DNA of 64,000 nt, taken from assembly GCF_014287585.1 (NCBI RefSeq), contig NZ_JACOOJ010000010.1, forward strand, positions 62,001 to 126,000, given 5' to 3'. The first letter of the stretch is position 1, and each line of letters begins with the position of its first letter. A program made the position numbers and the translations under genes. This document shows, in pieces, positions 9,994 to 17,450 of the stretch. Source of the stretch: Parabacteroides hominis (GTDB lineage Bacteria; Bacteroidota; Bacteroidia; Bacteroidales; Tannerellaceae). The notes below the pieces were generated by a model. That model was given only the letters and a program-made list of their open reading frames with translations, made no database searches and was not told the DNA's origin.

Positions 9994-11685
9994 ATGAAGC
10001 GAAAAATGAAAAAATATATTAAATATTTCTGTGGCACTTTGGCTATCGTTTCTGTGCTGACTGCTTGTGATTCCAAGTTGGATGTCCACAATCCAAATAA
10101 CTTTTCGGATGAGCAGATTGAAGATTTATTGAAAAACGGTACGGATGAAGAACGTGAATTGATATTAGGCGGTTTGACAGCCAATTTGAAAGGATATGTT
10201 GTCGTACGCAACGCTATCATGGGTGGTGGCTTTACGAATATGTCTATTGATAACGAATGGGTGCATAATAATATTTACCGTAATTTGCAATGTGGTGATA
10301 TCGTGTATGGTGATGGTGCCCGCCATTCTTCCGGTTGGGGCCAATACTATAGAAACAGTCCGGATCTGAAATATTGGGCTGCCAATCAGACTTCTGAATG
10401 CTATGGTTATTGGTGTTCTCCTTCTTTGTCGATTAGTAATGCCAATAAGGTGTTGATGTTTCTGAGTGACGAGGTGGTTGGAGAAAGTTCCTTGTTGAAA
10501 GAATATAAAGCTATGGCATTGACACTGCGTGGCATGGGATATTTGCAGTTGATGGAACGTTTTACGAAAGCATATTTGCATGGTGGAAAAGAAGGTTATG
10601 GCATGCCTCTTTATACAAACTATGGTTATCAGGATGTTGTAGCTCCTTCTTCAGCGGAAGAATCATGGAATTTTATTTTGACAGACCTCAAAGATGCTGT
10701 TCGCCTGTTTCAGGAGTCCGGTTATGGTTATACAAAAGCTAAAGATCATGATACGGCCGTCGATATTGACCTTGGTTTGGCGCAGTATTTTTTAGCAAAA
10801 TCCGCTTTATGGACGGGAGATTATCAAACAGTCATTGCGGCATGTAAAGATGTATTGGATAATTACGGTTGGGAATTTATTCCGGAATCTGCTTATGGAG
10901 CATCCAATGACCGTATGGCCGGTTTTTGTAATAAAACGGATGATATCAAAGCTGATGACAATGCGTTTATGTCTGTAGCTAAGAACCCGGAATGCCTTTT
11001 TGGTTGGGCCAATGATGCTAACATTTACACTTGGACCTATTATAATGTGCTTAAAACTGGCTCTGATATGGTGAATACGGCCTATTTCCAGATTGATAAT
11101 GCGTTATGGTCGAAAATGGCTGATAATGACTATCGCAAAGAACGTTTTACAACAGAAACTGCAACTTTCCCCTATTTTGCCATAGAAAATGGAGATACTG
11201 CCTGGTATCCTACTGCCATTCCTGCTTATACCTGTTTGAAATGGGCAGCATCCATTGCTTCTGATGAGTCATCCCGTCGTCACGATCGTTCTAACTCTGA
11301 TGTGATTATCTATCGTACATCAGAAGTATTGTTGATGATGGCAGAAGCCCAAGCACAGAGCGGTGATGAATCTGGTGCGAAAGCGACTTTGAATAAGTTG
11401 CTGGCTGCTCGTACAAAAGCAGGAACTCCTACGTTGACTTGTGATAACTATCCGGCTATGCAGGGAATGTCTGCACTTGACATGTGCAAGTTGCAATGGC
11501 GAATTGAATGTTGGGGAGAAAATGGTTGGAATTTCTGGAATAGTAAACGTTGGAATCAAGCCCCCGTTTATGAGGGATCTAATCATTGGAGCACAACCGC
11601 AGTCACTATTGACCACATGACATGGGAGATCCCGGAACAGGAAACTCAGACGAATCAGTATTGGGCAAATGTGAATAGAAAATAA
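9994..11685 (+). CDS. SusD/RagB-family nutrient-binding lipoprotein
   Basis: About 563 aa. A short charged N-terminus and hydrophobic stretch end in lipobox LTACDS, so it is a surface lipoprotein anchored next to SusC. It has the alpha-helical TPR-like SusD body and the usual late block (SEVLLMMAEAQAQSG, then RIECWGENGWNFWNSKRW). I take the ATG 7 bp after the SusC stop; another in-frame ATG at 10006 is possible, and an upstream TTG inside susC is unlikely. It captures the substrate at the surface and acts as the lid of the SusC channel. A terminator follows at 11712. Confidence 0.93.
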   Translation: MKRKMKKYIKYFCGTLAIVSVLTACDSKLDVHNPNNFSDEQIEDLLKNGTDEERELILGGLTANLKGYVVVRNAIMGGGFTNMSIDNEWVHNNIYRNLQCGDIVYGDGARHSSGWGQYYRNSPDLKYWAANQTSECYGYWCSPSLSISNANKVLMFLSDEVVGESSLLKEYKAMALTLRGMGYLQLMERFTKAYLHGGKEGYGMPLYTNYGYQDVVAPSSAEESWNFILTDLKDAVRLFQESGYGYTKAKDHDTAVDIDLGLAQYFLAKSALWTGDYQTVIAACKDVLDNYGWEFIPESAYGASNDRMAGFCNKTDDIKADDNAFMSVAKNPECLFGWANDANIYTWTYYNVLKTGSDMVNTAYFQIDNALWSKMADNDYRKERFTTETATFPYFAIENGDTAWYPTAIPAYTCLKWAASIASDESSRRHDRSNSDVIIYRTSEVLLMMAEAQAQSGDESGAKATLNKLLAARTKAGTPTLTCDNYPAMQGMSALDMCKLQWRIECWGENGWNFWNSKRWNQAPVYEGSNHWSTTAVTIDHMTWEIPEQETQTNQYWANVNRK

Positions 11686-11711
11686 CAGATATTTAATCTC
11701 AGTTGTGAAAG

Positions 11712-11739
11712 GGCTGTCCGTGATGGGCAGCCTTTTTTT
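11712..11739 (+). terminator. Intrinsic terminator after SusCD
   Basis: GGCTGTCC pairs with GGGCAGCC (one G-U) over a 5-nt loop and is followed by seven T. It ends the SusCD transcript. Confidence 0.8.
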
Positions 11740-11810
11740 GTAAGCATCCGAAGAAGCCCTTTTTCCCAGTGGATACCCTATGGCAATGGCATTAACATTG
11801 TTGCGGATGT

Positions 11811-13250
11811 CTATTTATGCTCTTTCGCTTTTTGGGCTATTTTGGCCGCTTGATGAACAGGAATCCGATCTTTTACGAATTCGGGAATATTGTAAGACTT
11901 CATACTTAGTTTGTAAAAATCTTTTTTCTTTTGAGGCAATAAGAATGGTTTCGATGCTTTCCCTTTTTTATCGATATGGGTAATATAAAGGCGGGTATGA
12001 AGCCCATCGATGCGTCTACTGGAGAAAACAACCCAATGGCTATTCGAAGACCACGAATGGTAACTTTCGGATTTCTCACTATTAATTTCAGATAATGATA
12101 TCTGTTGGTTATTCCGAAGGTCTATTTGGTGTAAATCTGCATCGTTGTGCCAAATAGGGAAAGTTGCGTATTGAGATTGTGTATACATTAAAAAGTTTCC
12201 ATCAGGCGATATGCGGGGAAAAGAAATACTGCCACCTTGTATATCGGCATTGTATAACGTGTCGGTTTGCCCCAAAGAACCGTTGTCAAGGTCGAACGAT
12301 ATACTGCATAGGCTATACCGGAGTTTGGATATGGAATCAGGTACTGTTTGAGTTGAAGCTGAACAGTAATAAAGGGTTGTCCCGTCAGGTGAAAATGAAG
12401 GGAAAGTTTCCAAATAGTTGGGAGATGAAAGTATGGAGGGTGATAATATTTTCCGGGTTTTGAGATCGCAAATGACGATGTCTGAACTACGGTCATATAC
12501 TTCTATACGCTGGCTTGGATGCAGCCCTTGATAGGTGTCGTTGGTTGAGAATGCAATAAATCTTCCGGAAGGATGCCAGGATGGATAAACCATATTTTGG
12601 CCGCTTTGCGCTTTAAAATCTATAAATTCGATATTGTTACCATCGATTAAAACCGTCCCGTTGTATTCTCCTCTCATGTGAAATAACATCTTTCCTGCTG
12701 AATGGGAACAGAAAGAGTGACAATTTACACAATTATGTGCAGTCAATTTGTTTTCGTAAATAGGAGTCTCTTTAAATGATTCCAAGTCACGCTGATAAAG
12801 CCCCATCTCATTCCATAATGCATATAAAGGCTCGATGAGCCGATAGGCAATGTATCGGTCTACTGGATGTTGGGAAACGTAGATATAAAAAGGATGATAG
12901 GAATAGCTTTGCCCTTGTTTGCTGCTCGTGATTTGTACAGCTATTGAATCCCCTTTTGATTTTTCCAGAAGAGTTTTCCATTTCTTTATCGGAATATCAA
13001 TAAAACCTTTGTTCGCTTTTACTTCAAATCTTAAACCTTCGGTTTCAAACGATGCGACCTTTATGTCTTCTTCAGGCGCAACTGTTGAAAAGTTTAGCGG
13101 AGCTATATTGTACGGAATTGTTACTCCGACATAATCAGGAAAAATATTCGGACAGGAGCCAACTAAGATACTTGTCTCTTTATCTGGTTGCGAACAGGAT
13201 GCCCATATAAGCAAAATACTCCATATATAGTTTTTGGATTTCATCTTCAT
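11811..13250 (-). CDS. PD40/TolB-like beta-propeller lipoprotein with a CxxCH motif
   Basis: 479 aa. The signal peptide ends in lipobox IWASCSQ. About residues 20-170 have no recognisable domain. A CVNCH motif (Cys174, Cys177, His178) fits covalent haem-c attachment. From about residue 210 onward there are WD40-like PD40 blades (YPSWHPSGRFIAFST, FPSFSPDGTTLYYC, FPRISPDGNFLMYT, YHSWSSNSHWVVFSS), as in TolB. The start codon overlaps the stop of the upstream membrane protein (ATGA), so the two are translationally coupled. Homologues are sometimes labelled TolB-like or cytochrome-related; the real function is unknown. Confidence 0.7.
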   Translation of the reverse strand: MKMKSKNYIWSILLIWASCSQPDKETSILVGSCPNIFPDYVGVTIPYNIAPLNFSTVAPEEDIKVASFETEGLRFEVKANKGFIDIPIKKWKTLLEKSKGDSIAVQITSSKQGQSYSYHPFYIYVSQHPVDRYIAYRLIEPLYALWNEMGLYQRDLESFKETPIYENKLTAHNCVNCHSFCSHSAGKMLFHMRGEYNGTVLIDGNNIEFIDFKAQSGQNMVYPSWHPSGRFIAFSTNDTYQGLHPSQRIEVYDRSSDIVICDLKTRKILSPSILSSPNYLETFPSFSPDGTTLYYCSASTQTVPDSISKLRYSLCSISFDLDNGSLGQTDTLYNADIQGGSISFPRISPDGNFLMYTQSQYATFPIWHNDADLHQIDLRNNQQISLSEINSEKSESYHSWSSNSHWVVFSSRRIDGLHTRLYITHIDKKGKASKPFLLPQKKKDFYKLSMKSYNIPEFVKDRIPVHQAAKIAQKAKEHK

Positions 13251-15007
13251 TCTTTTTTAAACAGTAAATAATACCAGTAAGTGTCTTCAAATGAGGCTAT
13301 AGCCTTGTTCCCTAAATTGTGATTTTGTAATGCGTCCTTTAGTGCTAAATAGCGTTGTCCTGTTTCAGGGCTGATCCCTTTTTCTGGCCAGTTTGGGCGT
13401 TGGTCCTCATACCAGGCTATGACGGCTTCCTGTTGACGGATAGTCAGTGTCGGCCATATCTTTGTTTGATAGTATTTTTTATAAAGATGATCGAAAGAGG
13501 TCAAATCTTTATTCAACAGATGGAAAGTAGTCAAGTAGAGCAGAGGAATTGGATTGTCGGGGTTGTTTGCTGCCAAGCGTTCGAGTACACGGGTGAAATC
13601 CAAACAGACCGTTTCGTCTGGATTTTCTTTAAGGGCTTTTCGTTTGTGGCCGTATTCACTATCTGATTCGACCATTTTGTCGTTGTTCAGATATTTTCGA
13701 TGTTCCTGAGCCCATTTCTTGTAAAAACATGTCTGTTCCAGAATCGTAATGTATTTCTCTGCTACCGGATAGAAACCGAAGATCAGATTCGTGTCGATCA
13801 ATCGTTTTAGAAGCCGGGGATTACCGTTTGGGGAAAGTATATATCCTTCATAGGCATATTTTTGAGCTGCTCCAATATTTCCTATCATATAATGTAAGTC
13901 AGCTTGTGCGATTGCCCCTGAAAGTCGTTCATCCCAATTCGACAACAATGTTTCACCGCCTCGTTGGGGATATTTGAAAAGGTCTTGATCCAGTTTGCCT
14001 TCATTGGACAATGCAAGATTCAAAATATTAATGGTTTGCAAGTTGCTTTTCTGCGCAGGGAAAGTAGAGATGATATCTTTCCAACGTTTGTTTCTTAAAT
14101 AGTAATCTTGTTCCATATTGGCAAGTAGGGTTGTGTCTTGGTTTTTTTCAGATATGAACCAAAAACCGGCAAAAATGATTCCGAGTTCAAAAAGGCGGAA
14201 GAAAATGATCCGTTTGTGTGCTATATGGATCTTTCTTCCGATAGATACGGTTATGAACAATGACACAGGAAAAGATATCCAAGCGCAGTATAAAAAAGAT
14301 AAATTAGAAACTTGTGAAAGATCTGTATAATAGATATTGGGAATGAAACTTTCCCATATATTACTTTGCCACGCCTGATAGCATGATAACCAGCTAAGCA
14401 TGAGCCATGTTGGAATAGAAAGCAAACTCCAGTATTCACGGAGTGGTCGCTTTTGTAGAGTCCAAATCACGACACCCGTTATAAATAATGTGGTAGTTGG
14501 CCCCGCCAACCAAAAAAGGATAACAGGTATAATGACGGATGCTGTCAATCGTAAATAGAAATGAGGCAAGCAGATAAATAAATAAAAGAAAACGAGGACA
14601 AGAATGAATGCTACGGTTCCTTCTTGGCGGTAGTTCATATCTAACTGTAAAAGACAGAAACAGACCATTGGAACAGTAGCTACTATCAAACTATCGAAAG
14701 CAGGCGCTAATTTGTTTGTTATTTTTTGCATGCAAAAGCATCCGAAAAGGAAAAGTATGGTTGTCATAGATGCTCCGACATAAGGCAAGCTGTAAAATTG
14801 CGTTATAAATTCAGCTAAATAGGAGACAAGTCCCCCAGGAGTGGAGAGTTTTTGTATAAAGTAATCATTTGTTAGCGGGAATAACTGTAATTGTTCTATG
14901 TAAAGAAAATAGAATGCATATTTATATTGTAGGAATAAGAACAAGATAAGGCCTGTCGATCCCCAAAAAAAGCATCTGATGATATAGTTATATTTCTCTT
15001 TCTCCAT
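13247..15007 (-). CDS. DUF6057-like integral membrane protein
   Basis: 586 aa. The first ~320 residues hold about ten hydrophobic membrane segments. From about residue 330 on the protein is soluble and helical, with TPR-like spacing (AIAQADLHYMIGNIGAAQKYAYEG, LYLTTFHLLNKDLTSFDHLY). I believe this matches the DUF6057 family, but no catalytic motif is visible. The 3' end overlaps the CxxCH beta-propeller lipoprotein by 4 bp, so the two form one operon and probably one complex across the inner membrane and periplasm. Its own -7 box is at 15030-15037. Confidence 0.6.
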   Translation of the reverse strand: MEKEKYNYIIRCFFWGSTGLILFLFLQYKYAFYFLYIEQLQLFPLTNDYFIQKLSTPGGLVSYLAEFITQFYSLPYVGASMTTILFLFGCFCMQKITNKLAPAFDSLIVATVPMVCFCLLQLDMNYRQEGTVAFILVLVFFYLFICLPHFYLRLTASVIIPVILFWLAGPTTTLFITGVVIWTLQKRPLREYWSLLSIPTWLMLSWLSCYQAWQSNIWESFIPNIYYTDLSQVSNLSFLYCAWISFPVSLFITVSIGRKIHIAHKRIIFFRLFELGIIFAGFWFISEKNQDTTLLANMEQDYYLRNKRWKDIISTFPAQKSNLQTINILNLALSNEGKLDQDLFKYPQRGGETLLSNWDERLSGAIAQADLHYMIGNIGAAQKYAYEGYILSPNGNPRLLKRLIDTNLIFGFYPVAEKYITILEQTCFYKKWAQEHRKYLNNDKMVESDSEYGHKRKALKENPDETVCLDFTRVLERLAANNPDNPIPLLYLTTFHLLNKDLTSFDHLYKKYYQTKIWPTLTIRQQEAVIAWYEDQRPNWPEKGISPETGQRYLALKDALQNHNLGNKAIASFEDTYWYYLLFKKE

Positions 15008-15029
15008 TTCTTAAAGAATATTTACTCTA

Positions 15030-15037
15030 CAAATATA
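15030..15037 (-). promoter_or_regulatory. Promoter -7 box for the DUF6057-like/PD40 operon
   Basis: The minus strand reads TATATTTG, a full TAnnTTTG match 23 bp upstream of the start at 15007. Confidence 0.6.
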
Positions 15038-15100
15038 GCTTATTGATTAGTTCTATAAATCCTCTTTTGCCAAAATTTTAATTATTAATATCAAAAGCAT

Positions 15101-15112
15101 AGGGTTAACCCT
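15101..15112. promoter_or_regulatory. Candidate operator palindrome AGGGTTAACCCT
   Basis: A perfect 12-bp palindrome ends 12 bp before the -7 box of the GH28 operon, so it covers the -33 region. This is the expected place for a repressor or activator site. No regulator gene is adjacent. Confidence 0.45.
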
Positions 15113-15124
15113 GTGAATCATAAA

Positions 15125-15132
15125 TAAATTTG
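15125..15132 (+). promoter_or_regulatory. Promoter -7 box for the GH28/GH106 operon
   Basis: TAAATTTG, a full match, lies 50 bp upstream of the preferred start at 15183. It also argues against the in-frame ATG at 15141, which would leave almost no leader. Confidence 0.6.
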
Positions 15133-15182
15133 TAACTTGAATGATTCTAATGCCATTATCAATTAAATGTAAATACTGTATT

Positions 15183-16664
15183 ATGATGAACAGATACAAA
15201 TTATTCTCTCTTTGCCTTGGTATGATGTGTGGACTGCACTTGTCGGCCAAGGATTATTATGCCACGGATTTCGGTGTGAAAGCGGATGGCAAGACGTTGA
15301 ATACGAACTCCATCCAGAAAGGAATCGACTTTGTGAACGGGCAGGGTGGGGGGCGTTTGGTCTTTACTGCGGGCAATTACCAGACTGGGACGATTTACCT
15401 GAAATCGAATGTGACGCTTCATCTTGAGGAAGGGGCGGCCCTGCTCGGTTCGACCAATCCCTGGGATTACGAAAAAGATCCGTATATTCGCTGGATGTCT
15501 ATGATCTTTGCTGTCAAACAGCAGAATATCGGTATAACGGGAAAGGGGACGATCGATGGGCGTGGTTTCCAAACCGCCAACAATATGGTGGACTATATCC
15601 AACGGGGTATCTACGAAGATCCTCTGAAACTGGGCCGTCCGAACGAGACGAACCGCCCGCAGAATATCTATTTCCGTGAATGCGAGAATGTGACGATCAA
15701 GGATATCACCCTGCGGGACCCGGCAAGCTGGAACCAGACCTACGATCAATGCAAGAATCTGTATGTCGACGGCATACAGGTCGATAGTAAATCTTACTGG
15801 AATAATGACGGTATAGATATTGTGGACTGCGACGGCGTCGTGCTGAAAAACTCTTTTATCGATGCGGCGGATGATGCTCTTTGCTTCAAATCGCACGATG
15901 CGAACAGCATGTGCCAGAACGTGGTGGTCGAGAACTGTGTAGGCCGTTCGAGCGCCAGCGGATTGAAATTCGGAACAGTCTCCCGTGGCGGTTTTCGTAA
16001 TTTCAAGGTGAAAAATATCAAGATATACGATACGTATCGTTCGGCCATAACGTTTGCCGCGGTCGACGGTGCTCTGATTGAAAATATTGAGGTGGACGGC
16101 GTGCGCTCCATCCATACCGGAAATGTGATCTACCTCCGTATCGGTGACCGTTGGAGTGCAGGGAAGAAACCGGTCATGAAGAATATTACGATCAAGAATG
16201 TCTATGCCGAGATCCCGATGGATAAACCGGATGCCGGATATAATTATGAGGGGCCTATCGAAGACCTTCCCCGTAATATTTCACCCGCCAGCATTGTCGG
16301 ATTGCCTGAATATAAGATTCAGAACGTGACGCTTCAGAATATCGAGATCGTTTCTCCCGGAGGCGGTAATCCCTACTATGCTTACCGGGGACTGACACCG
16401 GCAGAATTGGACAGCATCCCTGAAATGGCAACTTCCTATCCGGAGTTTTCGCAGTTTAAGGAATTGCCGGCCTGGGGCTTCTACATCCGTCATGCCGAGG
16501 GGATCACTTTTGATAATGTGACTTTTAAGGCTTTGAAAAAAGATTACCGTCCGGCAATCGTAACAGATGATGCGGAGGGGGTTACATTCAAGAATGTCCG
16601 GTTCATAGAGCCGGAAAGCGAGGGTAAAGAACAAATATTCCTCTATAAAAAGTCGGAAGATTAA
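15183..16664 (+). CDS. GH28 family glycoside hydrolase (polygalacturonase/rhamnogalacturonase type)
   Basis: 493 aa from the ATG at 15183 (MMNRYKLF), which gives a clean signal peptide ending LHLSA. The rest is a right-handed beta-helix. Catalytic signatures are present: NNDGIDIVDC and AADDALCFKSH supply the three GH28 aspartates. The third block reads SSASGLKFGT, where classical polygalacturonases have a GHG histidine motif, so the specificity is not standard endo-polygalacturonase. GH28 enzymes hydrolyse galacturonic acid linkages in pectin. It is the first gene of an operon with a dead paralogue, a GH106 and another GH28, which together point to rhamnogalacturonan or similar side chains. 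Periplasmic or surface location inferred. Confidence 0.92.
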   Translation: MMNRYKLFSLCLGMMCGLHLSAKDYYATDFGVKADGKTLNTNSIQKGIDFVNGQGGGRLVFTAGNYQTGTIYLKSNVTLHLEEGAALLGSTNPWDYEKDPYIRWMSMIFAVKQQNIGITGKGTIDGRGFQTANNMVDYIQRGIYEDPLKLGRPNETNRPQNIYFRECENVTIKDITLRDPASWNQTYDQCKNLYVDGIQVDSKSYWNNDGIDIVDCDGVVLKNSFIDAADDALCFKSHDANSMCQNVVVENCVGRSSASGLKFGTVSRGGFRNFKVKNIKIYDTYRSAITFAAVDGALIENIEVDGVRSIHTGNVIYLRIGDRWSAGKKPVMKNITIKNVYAEIPMDKPDAGYNYEGPIEDLPRNISPASIVGLPEYKIQNVTLQNIEIVSPGGGNPYYAYRGLTPAELDSIPEMATSYPEFSQFKELPAWGFYIRHAEGITFDNVTFKALKKDYRPAIVTDDAEGVTFKNVRFIEPESEGKEQIFLYKKSED

Positions 16665-16682
16665 AATATAAAGAATAAGAAT

Positions 16683-17435
16683 ATGTATAGAAATAAATTA
16701 TTTGCAAGTGTGATAGGGCTGCTGGTTTTTGTGACGGGGCTTTCGGCTAAGGATTACCAAGTCGCGATGTTTGGGATCAAATCGGACGGGGTGACACTCA
16801 ATACCCGTTCCATCCAGCGGGCTGTCGATTATATCAGTGAACAGGGAGGTGGCCGGCTTATTTTTTATGTGGGCCGTTATTTGACCGGTTCGATCGAACT
16901 GAAGTCGAATGTGACGATCCGTATCGAAGAGGGAGCCGTCTTGGTTGCTGTCCCATCTGTGTATGATTTTAAAGGGGTGGAGAAATGTAATGCGATTATT
17001 TACGCAGACAAGCAAAAGAATATCGGTATCGGTGGAAAAGGCATCATCGATGGCCGTAGCATCGCCGTGCGGGCAAGTGTGGAAGAGCAATTGCAGAAAG
17101 GCCATATTGAAGGGAATATATCCGGTTATGCACCGGCTTTGATCTGTATGGCGGGCTGCGAGGATGTGAAAATCGAACAGGTTACCCTGCAGGATGCAGC
17201 AAACATCGCCGAAATATATAAGGATTGCCGCAATGTGACAGTCGACAAAGTCGTTGTGAATGCAGGTGCATCGGACCGGAAAGCAATCTCGATTTCCGGC
17301 TGTGACGGAGTGAAGATGACGGATTGCTACTTCAATATGACAGGGAATCCGTTGGAGAGTGCCGGGACATCCCGCAACCTGATATTTACAAATTGTATAA
17401 CACCAGATGGCAAAGCTGTCTCAAGCGATCAATAA
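16683..17435 (+). CDS. Short GH28-like protein lacking the catalytic aspartates
   Basis: 250 aa, about half the length of its two neighbours and clearly paralogous (KDYQVAMFGIKSDGVTLNTR, GKGIIDGR). It keeps a signal peptide and beta-helix coils. Where the neighbours have NNDGIDIVDC and DDALCFKSH, it reads SDRKAISISGC and TGNPLESAG, so all three catalytic aspartates are gone. It then ends early, before the final coils. The frame is open and the gene sits 18 bp and 15 bp from its neighbours in the operon. It could be a decaying duplicate or a kept non-catalytic binding protein. Enzymatic GH28 activity is very unlikely. Confidence 0.85.
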   Translation: MYRNKLFASVIGLLVFVTGLSAKDYQVAMFGIKSDGVTLNTRSIQRAVDYISEQGGGRLIFYVGRYLTGSIELKSNVTIRIEEGAVLVAVPSVYDFKGVEKCNAIIYADKQKNIGIGGKGIIDGRSIAVRASVEEQLQKGHIEGNISGYAPALICMAGCEDVKIEQVTLQDAANIAEIYKDCRNVTVDKVVVNAGASDRKAISISGCDGVKMTDCYFNMTGNPLESAGTSRNLIFTNCITPDGKAVSSDQ

Positions 17436-17450
17436 AAGGAGGAAAAAACT

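Noticed and set aside
15201..16115. A 304-codon frame antisense to the first GH28 gene
   Set aside because: A shadow of a conserved beta-helix gene; no start signals or recognisable domain.
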